Under the pieces are notes generated by a model that was given only the letters and a program-made list of their open reading frames with translations, did not search any database and was not told where the DNA came from. A program made the position numbers and the translations under genes. This document shows, one piece after another, positions 1 to 5,153 of a stretch of 5,421 nucleotides of DNA; the first letter of the stretch is position 1; every line of letters starts with the position of its first letter. This DNA is from an uncultured Erysipelotrichaceae bacterium. GTDB lineage: Bacteria; Bacillota_I; Bacilli_A; Erysipelotrichales; Erysipelotrichaceae. The stretch lies in NCBI GenBank assembly GCA_937874965.1, contig CALNCD010000273.1, positions 1 to 5,421 of the forward strand, read 5' to 3'.

Positions 1-434
1 AAGTGACCGGCAACTGAAGAGATATTGATGATATGGCCGCTCTGTTGGCTAATCATCGTTGGCAGGGCTGCCCCGATGCCATAGAGGGTTCCCTTGATGT
101 TGATGTCAATCATTGCATCCCAGTCTTCAATCTTCTTCTGACTCAGCAGCGATTGAGGCATCAGGCCGGCATTGTTGATCCAGACATCAATTCGTCCGAA
201 ACGTGTCAGTGCAGCCTGTGCTAAGTGTTCAACTTGGTTGACGTCCTTGACATCAGTCACGAGATAAATAGCTTCAGCACCAAGCTTCTGAATGGTGTTC
301 ACCAATTCGATAAGCCTTTCTTCCCGACGGGCTGCCAAGACGAGCGATACTCCATCTTTGGCGAGGAGCAAGGCAGTTTCAGCACCGATCCCACTGGATG
401 CTCCTGTAATAACAACGACTTTCTTCTGATTCAT
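1..434 (-). CDS. Classical short-chain dehydrogenase/reductase (SDR), N-terminal part
   Basis: This is the first 144 residues of an NAD(P)(H)-dependent oxidoreductase with a Rossmann fold; the C-terminal part lies beyond the left edge. Read on the minus strand it begins MNQKKVVVITGASSGIG. The cofactor loop TGASSGIG is at residues 10-17, followed by AARR (34-37), whose arginines after strand beta-2 suggest NADP(H) preference. Then come D61 (TDV), NNAG at 87-90, the structural/catalytic Asn in DINIKG (N112), and INISSVAGH at 137-144 with the catalytic Ser. The YxxxK motif would fall just outside the window. Family members are usually about 240-250 residues. The ATG at 434-432 is supported by GGAAGGTGAG just upstream. 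It is transcribed divergently from the VOC gene. The substrate cannot be inferred. The family call is very safe; a more specific name is not. Confidence 0.95.
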   Translation of the reverse strand, partial: MNQKKVVVITGASSGIGAETALLLAKDGVSLVLAARREERLIELVNTIQKLGAEAIYLVTDVKDVNQVEHLAQAALTRFGRIDVWINNAGLMPQSLLSQKKIEDWDAMIDINIKGTLYGIGAALPTMISQQSGHIINISSVAGH

Positions 435-437
435 AAT

Positions 438-447
438 CTCACCTTCC
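438..447 (-). promoter_or_regulatory. Ribosome binding site of the SDR gene
   Basis: On the minus strand this reads GGAAGGTGAG, a strong purine-rich Shine-Dalgarno sequence ending three bases before the ATG at 434-432. It fixes the start of the SDR reading frame. Confidence 0.8.
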
Positions 448-456
448 TTTTCTATT

Positions 457-486
457 AGTATACGCTACTTCGGCAGGGAGTGCATA
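457..486 (-). promoter_or_regulatory. Candidate promoter of the SDR gene
   Basis: On the minus strand TATACT (462-457) matches a -10 box at 5 of 6 positions. A weak -35, TATGCA (486-481), sits 18 bases upstream. Transcription would begin near 450, just ahead of the ribosome binding site. The -10 lies in one arm (AGTATACG, 457-464) of an inverted repeat shared with the divergent promoter. The weak -35 keeps this a candidate only. Confidence 0.5.
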
Positions 487-490
487 ACTG

Positions 491-519
491 TTCTCAATGG
501 AAGGATAACCACGTATACT
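491..519 (+). promoter_or_regulatory. Candidate promoter of the VOC gene
   Basis: TTCTCA (491-496) and TATACT (514-519) are separated by 17 bases, matching the -35 and -10 consensus at 4 and 5 of 6 positions. Transcription would start near 526, giving a short leader with GAGGAGGAG at 529-537 and the ATG at 543. The -10 lies in CGTATACT (512-519), the mirror of AGTATACG at 457-464. This promoter and the SDR promoter are therefore arranged back to back. Confidence 0.55.
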
Positions 520-542
520 GTGACTGAAGAGGAGGAGTTCCC

Positions 543-944
543 ATGAAAAGAATTGTATTTGTTAATTTTCCGGTTTCCGATGTTCAGCGATCTGTTTTAT
601 TTTATCAGGCGGTTGGTTTTACAAAGAATGAACTGTTTTCAAACGAGCAGGCAGCTGCGATGGTCTATGATGAACAATTCTGGATTATGCTTTTGAGCAA
701 GGAGTTCTATCGCCAGTTTATTCAGGAAAAAACGATTGTGGATACGAAGACGCAAAGCGCAGCGCTGATTGCCTTTTCTATGGAGAGTGTTGAAGCAGTC
801 AAGGCATTCGGTGCTAAAGCCGTAGAAAACGGAGGAAGTGCCCATTATCTTGACAGGGGTATTCCTGAAGAGCAGATGTATGGCTTGGAAGTACAGGATC
901 CGGATGGGAATATGCTGGAACCTTCTTGGATGGCGATTGAGTAA
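543..944 (+). CDS. VOC-family (glyoxalase/bleomycin-resistance fold) protein
   Basis: This is a complete 133-residue cytoplasmic protein of the vicinal-oxygen-chelate superfamily. The first half holds the typical opening VNFPVSDVQRSVLFYQAVGF (residues 7-26) and a WIMLLSKEF strand (47-55). The second half holds IAFSMESVEAV (76-86) and the closing MYGLEVQDPDGNMLEPSW (112-129). The length fits one two-module VOC monomer. Of the four metal-binding positions of glyoxalase I, E126 is kept, but N8 stands where a His or Gln is usual and the DGN motif has Asn where relatives often have His. The protein may therefore not be a metal-dependent lyase. The ATG at 543 is supported by GAGGAGGAG at 529-537. 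The gene is monocistronic, divergent from the SDR gene and closed by a terminator at its stop codon. The family is confident; the substrate is unknown. Confidence 0.93.
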   Translation: MKRIVFVNFPVSDVQRSVLFYQAVGFTKNELFSNEQAAAMVYDEQFWIMLLSKEFYRQFIQEKTIVDTKTQSAALIAFSMESVEAVKAFGAKAVENGGSAHYLDRGIPEEQMYGLEVQDPDGNMLEPSWMAIE

Positions 945-967
945 CCGGTTTGGCATCCGGTTTTTTT
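943..967 (+). terminator. Intrinsic terminator after the VOC gene
   Basis: AACCGG (943-948) pairs with CCGGTT (957-962) around an eight-base loop and runs into a tract of seven Ts (961-967). The hairpin starts within the TAA stop codon of the VOC gene, so it terminates that transcript and separates it from the next operon. Confidence 0.8.
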
Positions 968-1000
968 ATATACAAGAAAATCTGAACGTGGGCATAAGGC

Positions 1001-1029
1001 TTGAATCAAATTTCCATTGTAACTATAAT
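1001..1029 (+). promoter_or_regulatory. Strong sigma-A-type promoter of the dsbA/frnE-qorB-rrf2 operon
   Basis: TTGAAT (1001-1006), a spacer of exactly 17 bases and a perfect TATAAT (1024-1029) form the best promoter in the window. Transcription would begin near 1036, just before the ribosome binding site AAGGAGGT (1040-1047). The very short leader and the palindrome on the -10 suggest a promoter that is strong when free and shut off by a repressor. Confidence 0.85.
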
Positions 1030-1036
1030 GGTTACA
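1018..1036. promoter_or_regulatory. Candidate operator: TGTAAC-N7-GTTACA palindrome over the -10 box
   Basis: TGTAAC (1018-1023) and GTTACA (1031-1036) are perfect inverted repeats whose seven-base spacer holds the entire -10 hexamer plus one base. A bound dimer would directly block RNA polymerase. GGTTAC recurs 15 bases downstream (1045-1050), overlapping the ribosome binding site, and may be a third half-site. The Rrf2-family regulator encoded by the last gene of the same operon is the natural candidate ligand. That link is an inference from position and family habit. Confidence 0.65.
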
Positions 1037-1051
1037 TACAAGGAGGTTACT

Positions 1052-1753
1052 ATGAAAATTGAAGTTTGGTCTGATTTCTCCTGTCCGTTTTGCTATCTGG
1101 GAAAAACACGGCTTGAAAAGGCGGTCAGTCATTTAGGATTGCAGGATGAGGTTGAATTGGAATTCCGTTCATTTCTTCTCAATCCGTTCGCGCCGAAAAC
1201 CACTGAGTTACGTGGGGCAGCTGCTTTTGCGAAACAGAAGGATGTATCGAAGGCGGAAGCTGAAGGGATGTTTACCCAGGTCAGTACACTGTTTCAACAA
1301 GAGGGACTTGATGCCAACATGGATAATCTAGTGATGACCAGTACCTTAGATGCCCATCGTCTTGCGAAATATGCTCGTTCACAGCATAAGGAAAATGTGC
1401 TTTCCAATCGCCTGCTGCAAGCATACTTCAGAGATGGCCTGAATCTGGCGGATCATGAAGTTCTTCTGGATATAGCTGAACAATCCGGTCTAAATCGGGA
1501 AGAGGCGAAGGCAGTCCTTGCCAGTGAGGCATATCTTGATACTGTGAATGCGGAAATCGCCCAGGCCCGTTCCTTCGGTGTTTCGGGTGTACCGTTCTTT
1601 GTTCTGGAAGACAAGTATTCAATTTCAGGCGCTCAGCCTCAGGAGTACTTTAATCAGGCGATTGAACAAGTCTGGAAAGAATCACATCCGCTCACGCCGT
1701 TGGGATCGACACCGGATGGTGTTTGTTCAGATGGATCATGTTCATTGAATTGA
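1052..1753 (+). CDS. FrnE/DsbA-family thiol-disulfide oxidoreductase
   Basis: This is a 233-residue protein with a thioredoxin-like DsbA fold (DSBA/2-hydroxychromene-2-carboxylate isomerase type), probably involved in thiol-disulfide exchange. The active site is SDFSCPFCYLG, with C11 and C14 as the CxxC pair. A long helical insertion follows, and then SGVPFF with the cis-proline P181 that faces the CxxC. The tail carries C225 and C230 in a CX4C arrangement, as described for Deinococcus FrnE. There is no signal peptide, so it should act in the cytoplasm. The start is set at the ATG preceded by AAGGAGGT (1040-1047). An in-frame TTG at 1001 would add 17 residues but coincides with the -35 box, so it is rejected. 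It is the first gene of the operon, with the QorB-like gene following after 27 bases. The family is firm; the physiological substrate is unknown. Confidence 0.93.
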   Translation: MKIEVWSDFSCPFCYLGKTRLEKAVSHLGLQDEVELEFRSFLLNPFAPKTTELRGAAAFAKQKDVSKAEAEGMFTQVSTLFQQEGLDANMDNLVMTSTLDAHRLAKYARSQHKENVLSNRLLQAYFRDGLNLADHEVLLDIAEQSGLNREEAKAVLASEAYLDTVNAEIAQARSFGVSGVPFFVLEDKYSISGAQPQEYFNQAIEQVWKESHPLTPLGSTPDGVCSDGSCSLN

Positions 1754-1780
1754 CAAATATAAACATAGAAAGAGGTTAGT

Positions 1781-2644
1781 ATGAAAATACTTGTTACCGG
1801 AGCAACCGGTCATTTAGGAACGTCCATTCTCAATCATATTTTAGAAAACAATACACAGGGGCATACGATTCTTGCAAGTGCCCGGAATGTGGATAAGGCC
1901 CGCGATTTTGCTGCCCGCGGTGTTGAGGTTCGTCATGCAGATTTTGATGATCCAGCGTCACTGGAACATGCTTTTTCGGGTATTGATCGGGTAGTAATCG
2001 TCTCAACGGATGGAGATACGCAAACCCGCATTGCCCAACATGCTGCCGCAATCGATGCAGCGAAGCGTTCCGGTGTCAAACGCATTCTTTACACGAGTCT
2101 GACCAAGGCTGATGACAGCCCCTTGAATTTAGCGGATGTCCATAAGGATACGGAAGCACGGATCCAGGCAACGGGTATTCCGTACAGTATTCTTAGAAAT
2201 AACTGGTATCTTGAAAATGAAATAGATACAATAAAGACAGCACTTTCAACCGGTCTGATCACAACAACCTATGGAAACGGCCAGTTAGGCTGGATGCTTC
2301 GGGATGAGTATGGTGAAGCTGCGGCAATGGCTGCCCTGGAAGAAGTTGAAGGCAATAAGATCTATACGATTTCCAATGCATTGCATACCATCGAGGATTT
2401 CGCAGGTGTGTTATCCACGATATCGGGCAAGGAAATTACGGTGAAGCAGATAGATGATGCGGCTTTGGAAGACGGCTTGTTGAAAGCTGGATTGGATCAA
2501 GGAACAGCTGATTTCGTGAGTGCTCTTAACCGAGGAATCCGTGAAGGGGGTTTAGCAGCAACCAGTAACGATTTTGAACATCTGGTGAAGCATCAACCTA
2601 AGTCACTTGAGCAGGAAACCAAGGAACTGATTGCGATATTCTAG
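1781..2644 (+). CDS. QorB-like NAD(P)H:quinone oxidoreductase (NmrA/SDR_a5 type)
   Basis: This is a 287-residue atypical SDR resembling E. coli QorB (YtfG, about 286 residues) along its whole length. The family reduces quinones or similar electrophiles with NADPH. The N-terminal MKILVTGATGHLG holds the GxxGxxG cofactor loop (G7, G10, G13). R35 in ASARN after beta-2 points to NADPH. The QorB-type signature YTSLTKADDSPLNLADVHKDTE begins at residue 104 and LRNNWYLEN is at 138-146. The SDR Tyr-Lys catalytic pair is not in canonical form, which is usual for this branch. The ATG is preceded by AGAAAGAGG at about 1766-1774. It lies 27 bases after the DsbA-like gene and 21 bases before the rrf2 gene, with no terminator between, so the three are co-transcribed. 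The B. subtilis pair ywnA-ywnB shows a similar regulator/reductase pairing. A more distant NmrA-like redox sensor is the alternative. Confidence 0.88.
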   Translation: MKILVTGATGHLGTSILNHILENNTQGHTILASARNVDKARDFAARGVEVRHADFDDPASLEHAFSGIDRVVIVSTDGDTQTRIAQHAAAIDAAKRSGVKRILYTSLTKADDSPLNLADVHKDTEARIQATGIPYSILRNNWYLENEIDTIKTALSTGLITTTYGNGQLGWMLRDEYGEAAAMAALEEVEGNKIYTISNALHTIEDFAGVLSTISGKEITVKQIDDAALEDGLLKAGLDQGTADFVSALNRGIREGGLAATSNDFEHLVKHQPKSLEQETKELIAIF

Positions 2645-2665
2645 TAAGAGAAAGGGTGATTGTTT

Positions 2666-3100
2666 ATGCAGATTAGCAGCCGGTTTACAATGGCGATTCA
2701 TGCATTGACATTGATTGATAGCAATCATGATCATGATGAAACATCGGAGACGATCGCAGGCAGTGTCAATACGAATCCTGTGGTTATCCGGCGAATTATT
2801 GGTATGCTGAAATCCGCTGGATTGGTCGCCGTGAAGCGGGGCACTGGAGGAACTCATTTGGCTCGAAGTGCGAGTGCAATCACGTTGCTGGATGTTTACC
2901 AGGCGGTGATGGGTGTGGAAGATGACCATCTTTTCAGAATTCACAAGACTCCTAATCTTAACTGTGAAATCGGTGCGAATATTGAGGATGCTCTTCAATT
3001 GACACTCGATCAGGCACAGTCTGCAATGAAACATGAACTCGAAACTGTAACGATTGCTGATGTTTTGAATCGGATCCATCGTAAAATTGATCAAGGATAG
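2666..3100 (+). CDS. Rrf2-family transcriptional regulator, YwnA-like
   Basis: This is a 144-residue DNA-binding protein. It begins MQISSRFTMAIHAL, typical of Rrf2 proteins, followed by a winged helix: recognition region SVNTNPVVIRRIIGMLKSAGLV (33-54) and wing RGTGGTHLAR (58-67). A dimerisation helix follows at about 104-126. It has one cysteine, C100, in NLNCEIGANI, a position conserved in YwnA/HypR-type members. The three-cysteine cluster that binds iron-sulfur in IscR/NsrR is absent, so thiol-based redox sensing is more likely. The ATG at 2666 is preceded by AAAGGGTGA (2651-2659) at good spacing; a TTG at 2660 lies too close to that site. As the last gene of the operon it probably represses the operon promoter near 1018-1036 and releases it under electrophile or oxidant stress. 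The family is secure; the target and signal are inferred. Confidence 0.93.
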   Translation: MQISSRFTMAIHALTLIDSNHDHDETSETIAGSVNTNPVVIRRIIGMLKSAGLVAVKRGTGGTHLARSASAITLLDVYQAVMGVEDDHLFRIHKTPNLNCEIGANIEDALQLTLDQAQSAMKHELETVTIADVLNRIHRKIDQG

Positions 3101-3102
3101 AT

Positions 3103-3127
3103 AGAGCCGGTGAATCCCGGCTTTTCT
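3103..3127 (+). terminator. Intrinsic terminator after the rrf2 gene
   Basis: AGCCGG (3105-3110) pairs with CCGGCT (3117-3122) around the six-base loop TGAATC, and further weak pairing at the base is possible. The stem runs into TTTTCTT. It begins four bases after the stop codon at 3098-3100 and closes the three-gene operon. Confidence 0.8.
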
Positions 3128-3161
3128 TAACGAAATCTTAAACATTCTTAACAATTAAGAA
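3126..3161. repeat. CTTAA-centred repeat cluster with a 7-bp inverted repeat
   Basis: CTTAA occurs at 3126, 3137 and 3147, spaced 11 and 10 bases apart, about one helical turn. The last copy forms TTCTTAA (3145-3151), CAA, TTAAGAA (3155-3161), a perfect inverted repeat with a three-base spacer. The direct repeats read TTAACG, TTAAAC and TTAACA, resembling the TTHACA boxes bound by B. subtilis PhoP. No good promoter sits at the expected distance. The repeat is real; its role is uncertain and chance in AT-rich DNA cannot be excluded. Confidence 0.45.
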
Positions 3162-3311
3162 ACAATAGCGCAATTCAAACATCCCGATTATTAAGTAAAA
3201 GTATATATAATAAACACTTAAAATCATATAATCAATTAAAAGTAAGTAAAATATACGAATAATAAGATTAATTGTCTTTTCTTCCTTGTGTTCATTTTTT
3301 AAATGGCCCGT
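3128..3311. other. AT-rich intergenic spacer without a gene
   Basis: Between the terminator and the licCA promoter lie about 180 strongly AT-rich bases. No reading frame here has a ribosome binding site or a recognisable protein, and no tRNA or riboswitch fold is evident. Apart from the CTTAA repeats at its left end, it holds -10-like hexamers TATAAT at 3206-3211 and 3227-3232, neither with a convincing -35, and TTAAGT (3191-3196) mirrored by ACTTAA (3216-3221). It may hold an additional activator-dependent promoter or simply be upstream regulatory DNA. Confidence 0.5.
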
Positions 3312-3339
3312 TTGATATTTGAACAGGTTTCATTATAAT
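3312..3339 (+). promoter_or_regulatory. Promoter of the licCA-eutH transcript
   Basis: TTGATA (3312-3317), a 16-base spacer and TATAAT (3334-3339) match the consensus at 5 and 6 of 6 positions. Transcription would begin near 3346, so AGGGAG (3347-3352) would sit almost at the 5' end of the message, seven bases before the ATG. The leader would be only about 15 bases long. Confidence 0.75.
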
Positions 3340-3342
3340 GAA
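3329..3342. promoter_or_regulatory. Candidate operator: perfect 14-bp palindrome over the licCA -10
   Basis: TTCATTATAATGAA is fully self-complementary and contains the whole -10 hexamer TATAAT. Because TATAAT begins and ends with T and is AT-only, about half of the symmetry comes with the promoter; the flanking TTCA and TGAA pairs are the informative part. It could be the site of a repressor, including the winged-helix domain of the protein encoded just downstream. Confidence 0.5.
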
Positions 3343-3359
3343 GTGCAGGGAGAAAATAT

Positions 3360-5153
3360 ATGTCACACATTAATTCAATTGAAAAACTCGATTTTGACGT
3401 TCTGAATCTGATGTCATCGGACTGCTTTGAGAGTCAGCGCCAGGCCAGTTCTGTATTAAATCGTTCTCTGGGAAGTATCAACCAGTCGGTAGATGTTCTG
3501 CGTAGCCTTGGCTATATTGAGGATGATTATGCGCTGAGCAGCGCAGGCAAAGCTGCATTTGACCAATTCAAAGTCAAGAATGCCATTATTATGGCTGCAG
3601 GAATGTCGTCAAGATTTGCTCCGCTTTCCTTTGAAAACCCGAAGGGTTTGCTGAAGGTCAAAGGTGAAGTCCTGATTGAGAGGCAGATCCGCCAGCTTCA
3701 GGATGCAGGTATTGATGATATTACTATTGTTCTGGGTTATATGAAAGAAAAATTCTTATACCTGGAGCGTAAATACAATGTCAAAATAGTCATTAATGAT
3801 GATTATTATCGCTACAACAATACTTCAACATTAATGCTTGTCAAGGACAGGATTTCAAACACCTACATCTGTTCATCGGATAATTATTTCAGTGAGAATG
3901 TCTTTGCTTCCCATATGTATAAAGCTACGTATCCGGTCGTCTATCAGGATGAAAGCGACAGCAATGAATATTATGCGGATTTCAGCAAGAAAGGGATTAT
4001 TTCCCGGGTTGAAGTCGGATCAGGACATTACTGCATGCTCGGTCAGGTTTACTTCGATGCCGAGTTTTCAAAAACGTTTCTGTCGATTTTGAGCAAGGCA
4101 TACGATGATGAGGCGACGAAGCACGCCTTGTGGGAGAAGGTCTACTTGGATCATCAGGATGAACTTACGTTATATGCCCAAGAGTATCCGTCGACAGTAA
4201 TCATGGAATTTGATTCGCTGCATGAATTGCAGCGTTATGATGATTACTATCTTGAAAATGTCGATAGTGCGATTTTTAAGAACATCATGCGGGTCCTGAA
4301 GTGTTCTGTCCGTGATATTCAATCCATTGAAACAATAAAGGCAGGAATGACCAATCTGTCGTTCAAGTTTACGGTCTTTGGTAAGCCTTATATTTATCGC
4401 CATCCTGGGGTTGGAACGGAAACGTATATCAACCGTGAAAGCGAAGCTTATGCCCAGGAAATGGCGAAAGAGCTGAAACTGGATGATTCCTTCATTGCGA
4501 TGAATAAAGAAGAAGGATGGAAGATTTCCCACTACATTGAAGATTCAGCAGTTCTTGATTATCATAATCCTGATCAGGTCAAACAGGCACTGACAAAGAT
4601 TAAGATTTTGCATGATGCGCAGATAGCGGGGAAGTTCGAGTTTAACCTTTGGAAAAAGACAATGGCTTTCATTGAAGCAATTGCGTCGAAGGGGCGGAAT
4701 GATTTTGCGGATTTTGATGCATTGCATTCCTTGATGGAACGGGTTTACCGTCTTTCAGAGAGTGATGGTGTTCCGAAAGTATTGTGCCATTGCGATTTCT
4801 ATGATCCGAATATCTTGATTTCAAAGGGTGAGATGTTTTTGATTGACTGGGAGTACGCAGGTGTTGATGATCCGGCTTCGGATATCGGGACTTTCATTGC
4901 GTGTTCGGACTATTCCGAGGCAGAAGCCCTGGAAATTCTGACAATTTATTATGGGCATCAACCTACAGAGGAGCAGACCCGTCATAGTCTTGCTTATATC
5001 GCATTAGCTGCATATTACTGGTTTGTCTGGGCAATCTTCCAGGAATCCAATGGATCAACCGTTGGGGAGTATCTCTATATCTGGTATCGCTGTTCGTATC
5101 AGTATGGTGAAAAGGCATTGGCACTCTATGGAGGTTCCCATGAAAATCATTAG
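3360..5153 (+). CDS. licCA: Winged helix + LicC-like nucleotidyltransferase + LicA-like choline/ethanolamine kinase fusion
   Basis: This is a 597-residue three-part protein, probably cytoplasmic. Residues about 8-70 form a winged helix-turn-helix (SQRQASSVLNRSLGSINQSV at 25-44, then LRSLGYI and a wing). Residues about 73-300 are a LicC/MobA-like nucleotidyltransferase with AAGMSSRF (79-86), ENPKGL containing K95, NNTSTL (153-158) and the metal-binding D174 in SSDNYF. Residues about 305-590 are a LicA-type kinase of the APH fold: loop AGMTNLSFKF (328-337), Brenner motif HCDFYDPN (H477, D479, N484) and metal-binding IDWEYAG (D496). The kinase would phosphorylate choline or ethanolamine, and the transferase would activate the product with CTP to the CDP form for transfer to lipid or surface polymer. 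All catalytic motifs look intact. AGGGAG at 3347-3352 supports the ATG. The next gene, eutH, overlaps the 3' end by 14 bases. Substrate choice and the role of the winged helix are inferred. Confidence 0.9.
   Translation: MSHINSIEKLDFDVLNLMSSDCFESQRQASSVLNRSLGSINQSVDVLRSLGYIEDDYALSSAGKAAFDQFKVKNAIIMAAGMSSRFAPLSFENPKGLLKVKGEVLIERQIRQLQDAGIDDITIVLGYMKEKFLYLERKYNVKIVINDDYYRYNNTSTLMLVKDRISNTYICSSDNYFSENVFASHMYKATYPVVYQDESDSNEYYADFSKKGIISRVEVGSGHYCMLGQVYFDAEFSKTFLSILSKAYDDEATKHALWEKVYLDHQDELTLYAQEYPSTVIMEFDSLHELQRYDDYYLENVDSAIFKNIMRVLKCSVRDIQSIETIKAGMTNLSFKFTVFGKPYIYRHPGVGTETYINRESEAYAQEMAKELKLDDSFIAMNKEEGWKISHYIEDSAVLDYHNPDQVKQALTKIKILHDAQIAGKFEFNLWKKTMAFIEAIASKGRNDFADFDALHSLMERVYRLSESDGVPKVLCHCDFYDPNILISKGEMFLIDWEYAGVDDPASDIGTFIACSDYSEAEALEILTIYYGHQPTEEQTRHSLAYIALAAYYWFVWAIFQESNGSTVGEYLYIWYRCSYQYGEKALALYGGSHENH
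5130..5135 (+). promoter_or_regulatory. Ribosome binding site of eutH inside licCA
   Basis: GGAGGT lies within the last codons of the licCA gene, four bases before the eutH ATG at 5140. The overlap places the eutH start 14 bases before the end of the upstream gene, so its translation is probably coupled to that of the kinase fusion. Confidence 0.8.

Noticed and set aside
33..458. Two plus-strand reading frames opposite the SDR gene
   Set aside because: They are antisense to a clearly conserved SDR protein and have no recognisable family or good ribosome binding site.
1001..1051. In-frame TTG extension of the DsbA-like gene by 17 residues
   Set aside because: The extension overlaps the -35 and -10 boxes and lacks a ribosome binding site, while the ATG at 1052 follows a perfect AAGGAGGT and matches the usual family N-terminus.
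2660..2665. TTG start for the Rrf2 gene two codons upstream
   Set aside because: It would touch the ribosome binding site directly; MQISSRF from the ATG at 2666 is the normal Rrf2 N-terminus.
2603..3154. A 183-codon minus-strand reading frame opposite the rrf2 gene
   Set aside because: It lies antisense to a well-recognised gene, spans the terminator and shows no protein family features.
3191..3221. TTAAGT and ACTTAA inverted repeat around a TATAAT hexamer
   Set aside because: It has short arms in very AT-rich sequence and no matching -35, so it was mentioned only as part of the intergenic description.
3289..3325. TGTTCA (3289-3294) mirrored by TGAACA (3320-3325)
   Set aside because: The arms are only six bases with a 25-base gap in AT-rich DNA, which is easily expected by chance; they were not promoted to a feature.
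4170..4727. Minus-strand reading frames inside the licCA gene
   Set aside because: They are shadows of the kinase coding sequence with no family match or start signals.
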